Origin: Nocardia elegans NBRC 108235 | GTDB taxonomy: Bacteria; Actinomycetota; Actinomycetes; Mycobacteriales; Mycobacteriaceae | DNA: 64,000 bases | Direction of reading: 5' to 3' | NCBI RefSeq assembly: GCF_001612845.1 | Contig: NZ_BDBF01000036.1 | Span: forward strand, 26,346-90,345 | Shown: one piece after another, positions 1-8,986 of the stretch | Numbering within the stretch: the first letter of the stretch is position 1 | How the letters are laid out: each line of letters begins with the position of its first letter | Notes under the pieces: model-generated | Seen by the model: only the letters and a program-made list of their open reading frames with translations | Told to the model about the DNA's origin: nothing | Databases searched by the model: none | Translations under genes and position numbers: made by a program

Positions 1-98
1 GGGCTGGTCGTGGTGGTGGAGGTGGAGCCGCCACCACCGGAGCACCCCGCGAGGGCGACTGCGGCTACTGCGAGAACGATCCCGGCAACGTTGCGCAT
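1..98 (-). CDS. Lipoprotein, N-terminal part only (cut by window edge)
   Basis: The minus strand reads an ATG at 98 followed by a hydrophobic segment and the lipobox LAGC, then a Gly/Ser/Thr-rich linker that runs off the left edge. This is a classical type II signal peptide (cleavage before Cys19), so the product should be lipid-anchored on the outer face of the membrane. Only about 32 residues are visible, so the functional domain cannot be identified. Confidence 0.75.
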   Translation of the reverse strand, partial: MRNVAGIVLAVAAVALAGCSGGGGSTSTTTTS

Positions 99-267
99 GG
101 ACCGACCGTAGCCGTTCGAGGCGCCGGAACCTACCCGTGGTCGCCGACCGCACCCCTGCCCCGGAAATCGCACACCGAGAATCTGCAACTCGGCCACCGC
201 GAACTGCAGTGGGCCGGGCGGTCAGGTCGGCGCCGACTTCGGTGGCGGCCTCGTCGACGCCGAACTG

Positions 268-579
268 ATGGGAACCCTCTACGAACTGCCCGGTATCGCC
301 GACGCCGCACATACCGTCCTCGGCGCCGTCCAGCGCACGGCCGGCCCGCAGGCGGTCGCGATGCTGCCGGAGGGACTGCGTGCGCTGGCAGACGCCGCGC
401 ACACTCAGCTCGACGGGCTGGAGCCGAAATATCCTGAGATGCGGCCGGATTCGAAGCTGAACCAGGCCGGCCGGGCGGTGGCCGATGTATTCCGCTCGAT
501 GCTCACCGACCTCTACGGCTGGGGCACCGACCTGTTCGGCATGCAGACCATCGACTGGCTCGACCGGCAATTCGACTGA
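268..579 (+). CDS. Hypothetical protein, possibly remnant of a broken gene
   Basis: A 103-residue reading frame starts at the only in-frame start codon, ATG 268. It has no recognised domain; the residues are Leu/Ala/Asp-rich and predicted mainly helical. Coding-like sequence seems to continue upstream of the ATG without another start (ADFGGGLVDAEL precedes it in frame) and downstream in a different frame (585-683). This suggests a frameshifted or degraded older gene. No convincing ribosome-binding site precedes the ATG. Function unknown. Confidence 0.4.
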   Translation: MGTLYELPGIADAAHTVLGAVQRTAGPQAVAMLPEGLRALADAAHTQLDGLEPKYPEMRPDSKLNQAGRAVADVFRSMLTDLYGWGTDLFGMQTIDWLDRQFD

Positions 580-584
580 GCGGA

Positions 585-683
585 GACATCAGGGCATTCC
601 TCTGGGGACTGGGCTACCTGCTCACCTTCGGACCACTGGCGGCGCTGGACATGGTCGGCCGAGCCGTCGAAAGCCTGAGCTGA
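585..683 (+). pseudogene. Coding-like fragment in shifted frame after the 268-579 ORF
   Basis: Six bases after the stop of the preceding ORF, another frame encodes about 32 residues with a hydrophobic, membrane-like stretch (RAFLWGLGYLLTFG) and ends at TGA 681-683. It has no start codon at its beginning, so it is more likely the displaced C-terminus of the same broken gene than an independent gene. An unannotated small protein remains possible. Confidence 0.3.
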
Positions 684-708
684 ACCGGGCGCGAAACTGC
701 GCCTGCGG

Positions 709-1737
709 CTACGTGCCCGGCAGCTCGTTGTGCCCGCCGAACGCCTTGCGCATGGCCGAGAGCACCTTGTCCGCGTAGAGCGCCTCACCGCGCGAGGAGA
801 ACCGCTCGTACAGCGCGGTCGAGAGCACCGGGGCGGGCACACCCTCGTCGATCGCGGCGTGGATGGTCCAGCGTCCCTCGCCCGAATCCGACACCCGCCC
901 ACCGAAGCTGGTCAGGTCTGGATCGGCGTGCAGCGCGGCCGCGGTCAGATCCAGCAGCCAGGACGCGACCACCGATCCGCGCCGCCACACCTCGGTGACC
1001 TCCGGCACGTCGATGTCGAACTGGTAGTACTCCGGATTCTCCAGCGGGGACACCTCGGCCGAATGCGCGTCGTCGAGTTCCTTGCCGATATTGGCCTTGT
1101 GCAGGATGTTCAGGCCTTCGGCGTAGGCGGCCATCGCGCCGTATTCGATGCCGTTATGCACCATTTTTACGAAATGTCCGGCACCGGCGGGACCGCAGTG
1201 CAGGTAGCCCTGCTCGGCGGGAGAGGGCTCACCGGTGCGACCGGGGGTGCGCTCGGCGGCGTCGACACCCGGTGCGATCGACTTGAAAAGCGGTTCCAGA
1301 TGGGCGACCTGCTCGGCTTCGCCGCCGATCATCAGGCAGTAGCCGCGGTCCAGCCCCCACACGCCGCCGGAGGTGCCGATGTCGAGGTAGTGAATGCCTT
1401 TGGGCGCCAGGGCCTTGGCCCGCTCGATGTCCTCGTGGTAGCGGCTGTTACCGCCGTCGATGATGATGTCGCCCGGTTCCAGCAGTTCGGCGATCCGGTC
1501 GATGACCGCGCCGGTCGCACCGGCCGGAATCATCACCCAGACCACGCGCGGCTTCTCGAGCAGCGCGACGAAGGCCGGGTAGTCGGTCGCGCCCTGGAAG
1601 CTGTCGCCCAGTTCGTCGGTGAATTCCTTGATCTGGTCCTCGTGCCGGGAGTATCCGACCGCGGTGTGACCGTCCTTGACGATGCGCCGCACGATGTTGG
1701 CACCCATTCGGCCGAGCCCGATCATTCCCAGCTGCAT
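709..1737 (-). CDS. gnd: 6-phosphogluconate dehydrogenase, decarboxylating (short GntZ-type)
   Basis: Oxidises and decarboxylates 6-phosphogluconate to ribulose 5-phosphate in the pentose phosphate pathway, in the cytoplasm. The 342-residue protein opens with the Rossmann motif GLGRMG (residues 8-13), carries the family stretch DGGNSRY near residue 95, and has the catalytic Lys/Asn helix VKMVHNGIEYGAM near residue 190. It lacks the long C-terminal tail of the 470-residue E. coli type, which fits the short class, often NAD-preferring; cofactor preference cannot be read with certainty. The ATG at 1737 has an AGGAGAAG ribosome-binding site. It stands alone, downstream of the terminator at 1920-1968. 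Confidence 0.93.
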   Translation of the reverse strand: MQLGMIGLGRMGANIVRRIVKDGHTAVGYSRHEDQIKEFTDELGDSFQGATDYPAFVALLEKPRVVWVMIPAGATGAVIDRIAELLEPGDIIIDGGNSRYHEDIERAKALAPKGIHYLDIGTSGGVWGLDRGYCLMIGGEAEQVAHLEPLFKSIAPGVDAAERTPGRTGEPSPAEQGYLHCGPAGAGHFVKMVHNGIEYGAMAAYAEGLNILHKANIGKELDDAHSAEVSPLENPEYYQFDIDVPEVTEVWRRGSVVASWLLDLTAAALHADPDLTSFGGRVSDSGEGRWTIHAAIDEGVPAPVLSTALYERFSSRGEALYADKVLSAMRKAFGGHNELPGT

Positions 1738-1919
1738 ACTCTTCTCCTAGAGTCGTCCGAGCTTCGGCAGGTCCGAGCTCTGCTTGCTGCTGTACCGCGG
1801 CGGGAGACCAGCGCCCTGCACCGCCACCGCTCTCGATTGTCCCCGCTGCCCCGATCGAAAATTTCTCCGGTGTCGAAACGAATCGTGTAACACCCCGAGC
1901 CCGGTCCCGATAATCAGAT

Positions 1920-1968
1920 CGGCTCCGTGCAGTTGCCAGACCCCCGACCCGGCAACCGCACGGAGCCG
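1920..1968 (-). terminator. Long hairpin downstream of the first DUF4185 gene
   Basis: An 18-bp stem with a single mismatch (CGGCTCCGTGCAGTTGCC against its near-perfect complement) encloses a 13-base loop. It begins 36 bases after the stop of the minus-strand DUF4185 gene and upstream of gnd, as expected for an intrinsic, U-tract-poor actinobacterial terminator. Confidence 0.7.
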
Positions 1969-2003
1969 TCTTCATGTCCTCGCGGCCTCCGGCTCCCGCA
2001 CTT

Positions 2004-3086
2004 CTACAGCGGCGTCTTCATGAGCACGACGTTGTACTGGTTGTGCATGGTGAGCAGGAAGTACAGGTCGCCGCCGGTCTGATACGGGTAGATCATCGGC
2101 GCGTACATGGTCGGCAGATCGCGCACGTCGATCACGACGCGCGGCGCACTCCACGGGCCCTCCGGGTTCGGCGCGGTCCGCATGACCACGGAGTCGAAGG
2201 GATCGGTGGTCAGCATCACGTACTGGCCCAGATGCGCGTTCCACTGCACCGACAGCTCGCCCACGCCGCCGACGATCGGCTTGGCCGCGTTGGCGTCCTT
2301 CGGCTTCCACGCGCCGCCGTCCCAGTACTCGTAGGCGTCGATATTGGCGATATCGGCTTCCTTGACCCGCGAGATGAATCCGGGCTGGTTGCGGCCCGCC
2401 GGGGTGCCGTACTTGTAGACGTAGCCGCCGGCCTTCAGGAAGGCGTTCTGCTGGAAACTCTGGAAGCCGTTCTCGTTGCCGCGGCGGGTGGTCGGCAGCT
2501 GCGCCCAGGTCTGGCCGTCGTCACCGGAGACGGCCAGGGTGGAGAAGTTGGTGTCCCAGTGTCCATCCGGGCCCCACTCCCGCACCGACATCATCGACAT
2601 GTACTGCACGCCGTTGACCGAGATGCCCGCGGTCGGAATGAAACTGATCTCGATGCCCGGAATCTTCGGGCTGGGCAGCGGATTGTCCACGAAGCTCGTG
2701 TAGTTCACACCCGCCGCCGGGTCCGCGTCGGCCGGGCTGCGGAACAGCACGTTCGAGCGCCACGCCCAGATGCTGCCGGCCAGCACGTTCGGCACGCCGA
2801 GGCCGGCGGTGTCGCCGTAGGCGGTGATCATCTGGCCGCGCCCGTCGTCCCACATGATGCCGAGGTCGGTGCCCAGCACGTTCTGGTTCTGCGTCCGGTT
2901 CGGCGAGGCCATTCCGGTGGCCTGGTAGACCGCCTGTGTCGGGCCCGGGAGCTGCGGCAATCCGTTGATGCCGTTCAGTCCGGGAATCGGATTGATGTTG
3001 TTCGGGTCGGCTCCGGCCGGCGATGCCGTCAGGCCCAGCAGCGCGACCGCCGCGCAAGCTCCCGCCAGTGCGGACAGTCGTCTCAT
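2004..3086 (-). CDS. Secreted DUF4185 protein (GH183 endo-D-arabinanase-like)
   Basis: About 360 residues with a Sec signal peptide ending near SPAGADPNN, followed by a DUF4185 five-bladed-propeller domain with family blocks VLGTDLGIMWDDGRG and AYGDTAG near the N-terminus and repeated W/G-rich blades. DUF4185 was established as glycoside hydrolase family GH183, endo-D-arabinanases that cut the arabinan of mycobacterial arabinogalactan and lipoarabinomannan. A role in turning over this cell's own arabinan, or a competitor's, is inference. I chose ATG 3086 rather than the upstream ATG 3104 because GGAAGGA lies about 9 bases before it. A paralogue is at 10921-12027. Confidence 0.85.
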   Translation of the reverse strand: MRRLSALAGACAAVALLGLTASPAGADPNNINPIPGLNGINGLPQLPGPTQAVYQATGMASPNRTQNQNVLGTDLGIMWDDGRGQMITAYGDTAGLGVPNVLAGSIWAWRSNVLFRSPADADPAAGVNYTSFVDNPLPSPKIPGIEISFIPTAGISVNGVQYMSMMSVREWGPDGHWDTNFSTLAVSGDDGQTWAQLPTTRRGNENGFQSFQQNAFLKAGGYVYKYGTPAGRNQPGFISRVKEADIANIDAYEYWDGGAWKPKDANAAKPIVGGVGELSVQWNAHLGQYVMLTTDPFDSVVMRTAPNPEGPWSAPRVVIDVRDLPTMYAPMIYPYQTGGDLYFLLTMHNQYNVVLMKTPL

Positions 3087-3321
3087 ATTCCGAATTCCTT
3101 CCATGAGTCGCGCCGTGGGTATTGTGCCTGCCCTCGGCGGACGGCGTGCTCCATGCCGACGAAACTCTCGTCACATCGGCGCGGCACGGCGTTGTCTCGG
3201 TTGTCTCGGTTTATGTATGGCGCACCAGACCCCGGGGCACTCCAGTGCCGACATTATTACCCGGTCTCGATTCCGGTGCAGGACCGGCGGTCCGGGCGTG
3301 CCGTCCGGATCGCTGCCCAGG

Positions 3322-3366
3322 CCTTCGCATTCGGGACCCGGAGCCCCTTCGCATTCGGGACCCGGA
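3322..3366. repeat. Two-copy 21-bp direct repeat
   Basis: The 21-base unit beginning CCTTCGCATTCGGGACC occurs at 3322-3342 and 3346-3366 with period 24. It lies in the 350-base gap between fadE5 and the DUF4185 gene, immediately before the fadE5 terminator. The rest of the gap shows no gene. The repeat could be a protein-binding site or a simple slippage duplication. Confidence 0.75.
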
Positions 3367-3370
3367 ACGG

Positions 3371-3410
3371 CAGCGGCCCCGCCTCCCGAAGGCGGGAGGC
3401 AGGGCCGCTG
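3371..3410 (-). terminator. fadE5 terminator hairpin
   Basis: CAGCGGCCCC-GCCTCCC pairs with GGGAGGC-AGGGCCGCTG around a short loop, giving a stem of about 17 bp with one mismatch. It begins 26 bases beyond the fadE5 stop codon. Confidence 0.8.
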
Positions 3411-3436
3411 TGTTCACGTGGTGGACGAGGAGGCGA

Positions 3437-5272
3437 TCAGAAGGCCGCTTCGTCGAGCTCCATCACGTCGTTGTCCAGGTTGGACAGCACGGTGCGGGTG
3501 GAGGTCAGCTCCGGCAGCACGTTGCGGGCGAAGAACTGAGCCACGGCGACCTTGCCGTTGTAGAAGGCCTCGTCGGAACCGGTGGCGCCGTTGTCGAGGG
3601 CCTTGATGGCGACCTCGGCCTGACGCAGCAGCTGCCAGCCGATCAGCAGGTCGCCCACCGCCATCAGGAAGCGGACCGAACCCAGGCCGACCTTGTACAG
3701 CTCCTTGGCGTCCTCCTGCGCACCCATCAGGTGACCGGTCAGGGTGGCGGCCATGGCCTGCACATCCTCGAGCGCGGTGGCCAGCAGCTTGCGCTCGCCC
3801 TTCAGGCGGCCGTTGCCGGCCTCGGACTCGATGAACTTCTGCACCTGGCCGGCCACGTGGGCCAGCGCCACGCCGCGATCGCGAGCGATCTTGCGGAAGA
3901 AGAAGTCCTGCGCCTGGATGGCGGTGGTGCCCTCGTACAGCGAGTCGATCTTCGCGTCGCGGATGTACTGCTCGATCGGGTAGTCCTGCAGGAAGCCGGA
4001 ACCACCGAAGGTCTGCAGCGAATCGGTCAGGTACTGGTAGGCCCGCTCGGAGCCCACACCCTTGACGATCGGCAGCAGCAGGTCGTTGACGCGGAACGCG
4101 AGATCCTTGTCGGCACCCGAGACCAGCTGAGCGATGTCCTCGTTCTGGTGGGCGGCGGTGTAGAGGTAGATCGCGCGCAGGCCCTCGGCGTAGGCCTTCT
4201 GCATCATCAGCGAGCGGCGCACGTCCGGGTGGTGGGTGATGGTGACGCGCGGAGCGGTCTTGTCGGTCATCTGAGTCAGATCCGCACCCTGCACACGCTG
4301 CTTGGCGTAGTCCAGCGCGTTCAGGTAACCGGTCGACAGGGTCGCGATGGCCTTGGTGCCCACCATCATTCGGGCGTTCTCGATCACGTCGAACATCTGC
4401 GCGATGCCGTTGTGGACCTCGCCGACGAGCCAGCCCTTGGCCGGGACGCCGTGGCCACCGAAGGTGACCTCACAGGTGGCCGAGACCTTCAGGCCCATCT
4501 TGTGCTCGACGTTGGTGACGAATACGCCGTTGCGCTCGCCCAGGGTCCGGTTCTCGAAGTCGAAGTGGAACTTCGGCACGAAGAACAGCGACAGGCCCTT
4601 GGTGCCCGGGCCGGCGCCCTCGGGGCGGGCCAGCACCAGGTGGAAGATGTTCTCGAACATGTCGTCGGAGTCACCGGAGGTGATGAACCGCTTGACACCC
4701 TCGATGTGCCAGGAGCCGTCCTCCTGCTGGATGGCCTTGGTGCGGCCGGCGCCCACATCGGAGCCGGCGTCGGGCTCGGTCAGCACCATGGTGGCGCCCC
4801 AGTTGCGCTCGACGGCGATCTCGGCCCACTTCTTCTGCTCGTCGGTGGCGTTGTTCCAGAAGATCTGGCCGAACGGGCCACCGGCGGCGTACATCGCGAC
4901 GGCCGGGTTCGAGCCCAGGATCATCTCGTTGAGGGCCCAGACCACCGAACGCGGCGCGGGCAGGCCGCCCAGCTCCTCGTTCAGGCCGACCTTGTTCCAG
5001 CCGGCCTCTTCGTAGGCCTTGAAGGACTTCTTGAACGACTCCGGAATAGAGACGCTGTGGGTGTTGGGGTCGAACACCGGCGGGTTGCGGTCGGCGTCGG
5101 CGAAGGACTCGGCGACCGGCCCCTCGGCCAGGCGGCGTACCTCTTCGATGATGTTCTTGACCGTGTCGGTGTCCAGGTCACCGTAGGCGCCGGAATCCAG
5201 CACCGAGCCGATGCCCAGCACCTCGAAGAGGTTGAACTCCAGGTCGCGGACGTTGCTCTTGTAATGGCCCAT
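3437..5272 (-). CDS. fadE5: Acyl-CoA dehydrogenase FadE5
   Basis: Catalyses the first, FAD-dependent alpha,beta-desaturation of acyl-CoA in fatty-acid beta-oxidation, passing electrons to ETF. The 611 residues equal the length of M. tuberculosis FadE5 (Rv0244c), and the N-terminus (MGHYKSNVRDLEFNLFEVLG) matches that subgroup. Family blocks visible are the N-terminal helical domain, the FAD-contact strand MVLTEPDAGSDVGAG near 195 and the C-terminal flavin region FGGSGFLQDYPIEQYIRDAK near 430, followed by the extra C-terminal helical domain typical of this large ACAD clade. The monocistronic gene has its own terminator and diverges from the sulfatase operon. A TTACC-type palindrome lies about 124 bases upstream. 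Its electrons would reach menaquinone through EtfD, also in this window. Confidence 0.95.
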   Translation of the reverse strand: MGHYKSNVRDLEFNLFEVLGIGSVLDSGAYGDLDTDTVKNIIEEVRRLAEGPVAESFADADRNPPVFDPNTHSVSIPESFKKSFKAYEEAGWNKVGLNEELGGLPAPRSVVWALNEMILGSNPAVAMYAAGGPFGQIFWNNATDEQKKWAEIAVERNWGATMVLTEPDAGSDVGAGRTKAIQQEDGSWHIEGVKRFITSGDSDDMFENIFHLVLARPEGAGPGTKGLSLFFVPKFHFDFENRTLGERNGVFVTNVEHKMGLKVSATCEVTFGGHGVPAKGWLVGEVHNGIAQMFDVIENARMMVGTKAIATLSTGYLNALDYAKQRVQGADLTQMTDKTAPRVTITHHPDVRRSLMMQKAYAEGLRAIYLYTAAHQNEDIAQLVSGADKDLAFRVNDLLLPIVKGVGSERAYQYLTDSLQTFGGSGFLQDYPIEQYIRDAKIDSLYEGTTAIQAQDFFFRKIARDRGVALAHVAGQVQKFIESEAGNGRLKGERKLLATALEDVQAMAATLTGHLMGAQEDAKELYKVGLGSVRFLMAVGDLLIGWQLLRQAEVAIKALDNGATGSDEAFYNGKVAVAQFFARNVLPELTSTRTVLSNLDNDVMELDEAAF

Positions 5273-5395
5273 CTCTGTTACTCACTCTCCGTTGAGTCGG
5301 TGCGGGTCGGTGTGTGCCGTTCCCGCCCATGTGTCTCCACACCGGGTAGTCGAACGGAACATCCGCCTTCTACTCGCGGGTAACTTACAGCGTAT

Positions 5396-5411
5396 ATTAC
5401 CGATGAGTAAT
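5396..5411. promoter_or_regulatory. Candidate operator TTACC-N4-AGTAA upstream of fadE5
   Basis: ATTAC-CGATGA-GTAAT is a perfect 5+5 inverted repeat. It resembles the perfect palindrome at 57805-57826 upstream of etfD (TTACC-N4-GGTAA core), and a GGTAACTTA half-site identical to that operator's right arm lies at about 5379-5387. TATATT beside it could be part of a promoter for fadE5. Confidence 0.45.
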
Positions 5412-5475
5412 GGGCTTGGAAAGCGCTGACCGGGCGATGTGACGAGATGAACACGCGGCCGCCGGCTCACCGCAA

Positions 5476-5492
5476 TCACCCGTCGCGGGTGA
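5476..5492. promoter_or_regulatory. 17-bp palindromic operator upstream of the sulfatase operon
   Basis: TCACCCG-TCG-CGGGTGA is a perfect 7+3+7 inverted repeat, 67 bases before the sulfatase start in the divergent gap with fadE5. The same palindrome, differing only in the central triplet, is found at 26002-26018. This suggests a common regulator, which cannot be identified from the sequence. Confidence 0.5.
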
Positions 5493-5558
5493 GGTGTCCG
5501 CGGGTGGTCGCGAGCAGGGTGTCGGCAGGGTAGTTCACCTGCGCCGAAGGAGGCCGCT

Positions 5559-7097
5559 GTGCCGGATTCGAAGCCGAACATCCTGGTTATCTGGGGTGAC
5601 GACATCGGTATCACCAATCTCAGCTGCTACAGCGACGGCCTGATGGGCTATCGCACGCCCAATATCGACCGGCTCGCCGAGGAAGGCATGCGGTTCACCG
5701 ACTCCTACGGCGAACAGAGCTGTACGGCCGGGCGGGCCTCCTTCATCACCGGGCAGAGTGTCTACCGCACCGGGATGAGCAAGGTCGGAGTGCCCGGCGC
5801 CGGCATCGGTCTGTCTCCCGAGGATCCGACCATCGCCGAGCTGCTGAAACCGCTCGGCTACGCGACCGGGCAGTTCGGCAAGAACCACCTCGGCGACCTC
5901 AACAAATTCCTGCCGACGGTCCGCGGATTCGACGAGTTCTTCGGCAACCTCTACCACCTGAACGCGGAGGAGGAACCCGAACTGCCGGACTACCCGCACA
6001 AGGACGCCTATCCGCGGCTGTACGACCTGCAACGCCCACGCGGGGTGCTGCACTCGTGGGCGACCGACGAGGACGACCCCACCGAGGACCCGCGCTTCGG
6101 GCGCGTCGGCAAACAACGTATCGAGGACACCGGGCCGCTGACCAAGAAGCGGATGGAGACGATCGACGAGGATGTGGCCGAGGCCTGCGTCGATTTCCTC
6201 ACCCGTCAGCAGCGGGCGGGCGCGCCGTTCTTCGTCTGGCTGAACTTCACGCACATGCATCTGCGCACGCACACCAAGCTGGAAAGTGTTGGGCAGGCGG
6301 GGTTCTGGCAGTCGCCGTACCACGACACGATGATCGACCACGACCGCAATGTGGGCCGCGTGCTCGATGCCCTCGACGAGCTCGGCCTGGCCGACAACAC
6401 GATCGTCATCTACAGCACCGACAACGGCCCGCACGCCAACACCTGGCCCGACGGCGCGACCACCCCGTTCCGCAGCGAGAAGGACACCAACTGGGAGGGT
6501 GCGTTCCGGGTGCCGCAGGTGATCCGCTGGCCGGGCCACATCGCCGCCCGCTCCATCTCCAACGACATAGTGCAGCACCATGATTGGCTGCCGACCCTGC
6601 TCGCCGCGGCCGGCGAACCGGATATCGTCGACAAGCTGAAACAGGGACATGTGGTGGGGGACAAGACTTTCAAGGTCCACATCGACGGCTACAACCTGCT
6701 GCCCTACCTCACCGGCGAGACCGAACACAGCCCGCGGCGCGGCATGGTCTATTTCTCCGACGACTGCGATGTGCTCGGAATCCGGTTCGAGAATTGGAAG
6801 ATCGTGTTCATGGAGCAGCGCAAACAGGGCACGCTCGGAATCTGGGCCGAACCCTTCACCCCGCTGCGGGTGCCGAAACTGTTCAATCTGCGCACCGACC
6901 CGTTCGAGCGGGCCGACGTCACGTCCAACACCTATTGGGACTGGTTCCTCGACCACGACTACATCGCCTTCTACGGAACGGCAATCGCGACGGCTTTCCT
7001 CGACACGTTCAAGGAATTTCCGCCCCGTCAGGAACCGGCCACCTTCACCATCAACCAGGCGGTCGCCAAACTGCACGACTTCCTCGCCCGGGACTGA
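5559..7097 (+). CDS. Arylsulfatase (formylglycine-dependent type I sulfatase)
   Basis: Hydrolyses sulfate esters; the substrate is unknown. The 512 residues belong to the alkaline-phosphatase-like sulfatase superfamily. The N-terminus has the metal-binding pair WGDD (Asp14, Asp15), and Cys55-Thr-Ala-Gly-Arg59 forms the C-x-A-x-R signature whose Cys must be oxidised to formylglycine. A second metal-site motif is STDNGPH near residue 290. No signal peptide is visible, so it is probably cytoplasmic. The GTG start has an excellent AAGGAGG site. The maturase is encoded two genes downstream, so substrate hydrolysis and enzyme activation are co-expressed. Confidence 0.93.
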   Translation: MPDSKPNILVIWGDDIGITNLSCYSDGLMGYRTPNIDRLAEEGMRFTDSYGEQSCTAGRASFITGQSVYRTGMSKVGVPGAGIGLSPEDPTIAELLKPLGYATGQFGKNHLGDLNKFLPTVRGFDEFFGNLYHLNAEEEPELPDYPHKDAYPRLYDLQRPRGVLHSWATDEDDPTEDPRFGRVGKQRIEDTGPLTKKRMETIDEDVAEACVDFLTRQQRAGAPFFVWLNFTHMHLRTHTKLESVGQAGFWQSPYHDTMIDHDRNVGRVLDALDELGLADNTIVIYSTDNGPHANTWPDGATTPFRSEKDTNWEGAFRVPQVIRWPGHIAARSISNDIVQHHDWLPTLLAAAGEPDIVDKLKQGHVVGDKTFKVHIDGYNLLPYLTGETEHSPRRGMVYFSDDCDVLGIRFENWKIVFMEQRKQGTLGIWAEPFTPLRVPKLFNLRTDPFERADVTSNTYWDWFLDHDYIAFYGTAIATAFLDTFKEFPPRQEPATFTINQAVAKLHDFLARD

Positions 7098-7099
7098 CG

Positions 7100-8038
7100 A
7101 TGGCGGTGTCGCTGGAATCATGGAACGACGGTGAAACCACTTCGGCCATCGTCGATTTCGTCGCTCGCGTCACCGATCGGGACGGGCCCGACTATGTCGA
7201 ACCGTCCGCGCGGATAGCGGTATTCGACAACGACGGCACCCTGTGGTGTGAGAAGCCGATGCCGATTCAGCTCGACTTCACCATCCGGCGACTGGCCGAA
7301 ATGGCCGAGCAGGAACCGCAATTGCGCACGCAACAGCCGTGGCGCGCGGCCTACGAGCAGGACCTGCAGTGGCTCGGCGCGGCGATGGTCAAGCACTACC
7401 ACGGTGACGACGCCGATCTGAAATTGTTGATGGGCGCGGTAACTCGCGCGTTCGGTGAGATCAGCGTCGAGGATTACGACGCGCGGGTGGCGGCATTCTT
7501 CTCCCGTGCCGACCACCCGACCCTCGGCCGCCCGTATCACGGCTGCGGTTTCGCTCCGATGGTCGAACTGCTGTGGTATTTGCGCGACAGCGAATTCACC
7601 ACCTACATCGCCTCCGGTGGTGATCGGGATTTCATGCGCCCGGTCGCGGGGGATCTCTACGGGGTGCCGCCGGAGCGGGTGATCGGCAGTGCGCTCGGGT
7701 TGACCTATCGGGAACGGGAAGGCCGCAGCGACCTGCTCTACAAATCCGCGATGGATTTCTTCGACGACGGGCCGGAGAAACCGGTTCGAATCTGGAGCCG
7801 GATCGGCCGCCGTCCCATCCTGTCGGTCGGCAATTCCAACGGCGATCTGCCCATGCTGTCGTTCTCCGAACTCGCGGGCGCGCCGTCGTTGCGCATGCTG
7901 ATCCTGCACGACGACGCGGACCGGGAATTCGACTACGTCGCCGGCGCCGAGGATGCGCTCGAGCACGCGCGTCGCAACGACTGGACGGTGGTCAGCATGA
8001 AAAATGACTGGGCGCAGATCTTCACACCCGATTCGTAG
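7100..8038 (+). CDS. HAD-superfamily phosphatase
   Basis: Likely a phosphomonoester phosphatase; substrate unknown. The 312-residue protein has HAD motif I as FDNDGT (Asp43 nucleophile, Asp45 acid), motif II near ASGGDRDF, a Lys in the 210-225 region, and motif III as SVGNSNGDLPM near residue 250, typical of phosphoserine-phosphatase-like HADs. The cap insertion between motifs I and II is about 100 residues. The ATG is 2 bases after the sulfatase stop, so the two are probably translationally coupled. Association with sulfatase and its maturase suggests processing of a phosphorylated and sulfated metabolite, which is inference. Confidence 0.85.
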   Translation: MAVSLESWNDGETTSAIVDFVARVTDRDGPDYVEPSARIAVFDNDGTLWCEKPMPIQLDFTIRRLAEMAEQEPQLRTQQPWRAAYEQDLQWLGAAMVKHYHGDDADLKLLMGAVTRAFGEISVEDYDARVAAFFSRADHPTLGRPYHGCGFAPMVELLWYLRDSEFTTYIASGGDRDFMRPVAGDLYGVPPERVIGSALGLTYREREGRSDLLYKSAMDFFDDGPEKPVRIWSRIGRRPILSVGNSNGDLPMLSFSELAGAPSLRMLILHDDADREFDYVAGAEDALEHARRNDWTVVSMKNDWAQIFTPDS

Positions 8039-8047
8039 GAACGGCCC

Positions 8048-8974
8048 GTGAACATTTCGATCGCCACCGACGTGCGGCAGATACCCGCACAGACCTTCGC
8101 TATGGGTTCGGACCGCCACTATCCGGAGGAACGGCCCGCCCATCGAGTGGCCGTGGACGCCTTCGCCATCGAAACTCGGCAGGTCACCAACACCCAGTAC
8201 GAACGGTTCGTCGCCGACACCGGGTACCGCACCGTCGCCGAACGCCCGCTCGATCCCGCCGACTTTCCGGGAGCACCGGTCGAGAATCTGCAACCCGGCT
8301 CGATGGTGTTCACCCGGACCGCCGGCCCGGTCGACCTGCGGCATCTGAACCTGTGGTGGCGCTGGACGCCCGGCGCCTCGTGGCGGCATCCCGAGGGGCC
8401 CGGGTCGTCGATCGCCGACCGGCCCGATCATCCGGTGGTGCATATCGCGTACGAGGACGCCGCCGCCTACGCGACATGGATGGGCCGGGCGCTGCCGACC
8501 GAGGCGCAGTGGGAGGCCGCGGCCCGCGGCGGTGTGGAGGGCGCCGAATTCACCTGGGGCGAGGAGGGGGAATCCGGAGACCGACGCCTCGCGAACTACT
8601 GGCACGGCGACTTCCCGTGGCGTCCCGACCGCGGTTACGGACACACGGCTGCCGTCGGTTCCTATCCGCCCAACGACTACGGCCTGTTCGACATGGCCGG
8701 CAACGTGTGGGAATGGACCGGCGACTGGTACGCCGAGCGCCATCCGGGCGGCGGCGGATGCTGCGTCCCGCGTAATCCGCGCGGTGGGGATCAGGAGCGG
8801 AGTTTCGACCCGCGCCAGCCGCAGTTCCGGGTGCCGCGCAAGGTGATCAAGGGCGGTTCGTTTCTCTGCGCCGACAGCTACTGCCGCCGGTACCGGCCCG
8901 CCGCGCGTCGCCCGCAGATGATCGACACCGGGATGAGTCATATCGGCTTCCGGTGCGTGGCCGGCCCTGGCTGA
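8048..8974 (+). CDS. Formylglycine-generating enzyme (sulfatase maturase, SUMF1 family)
   Basis: Copper-dependent oxidase that converts the C-x-A/P-x-R cysteine of type I sulfatases to formylglycine. The 308-residue FGE/SUMF1 fold shows the family blocks RPAHRV near the N-terminus, RALPTEAQWEAAARGG, GNVWEWTGDWY and C-terminal KGGSFLCADSYCRRYRPAAR. The two catalytic cysteines are Cys274 and Cys279, matching Cys272/Cys277 of the Streptomyces enzyme, so it should be active. The GTG start is 9 bases after the HAD gene with AGGA upstream. Its natural client is the sulfatase at 5559-7097. Rv0712 lies beside atsA in M. tuberculosis in a similar way. Confidence 0.94.
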   Translation: MNISIATDVRQIPAQTFAMGSDRHYPEERPAHRVAVDAFAIETRQVTNTQYERFVADTGYRTVAERPLDPADFPGAPVENLQPGSMVFTRTAGPVDLRHLNLWWRWTPGASWRHPEGPGSSIADRPDHPVVHIAYEDAAAYATWMGRALPTEAQWEAAARGGVEGAEFTWGEEGESGDRRLANYWHGDFPWRPDRGYGHTAAVGSYPPNDYGLFDMAGNVWEWTGDWYAERHPGGGGCCVPRNPRGGDQERSFDPRQPQFRVPRKVIKGGSFLCADSYCRRYRPAARRPQMIDTGMSHIGFRCVAGPG

Positions 8975-8986
8975 GCGGGGATTACC

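Noticed and set aside
3122..5383. Plus-strand open frame opposite fadE5
   Set aside because: It is the complement-frame shadow of a conserved gene with no domain; fadE5 is clear on the other strand.
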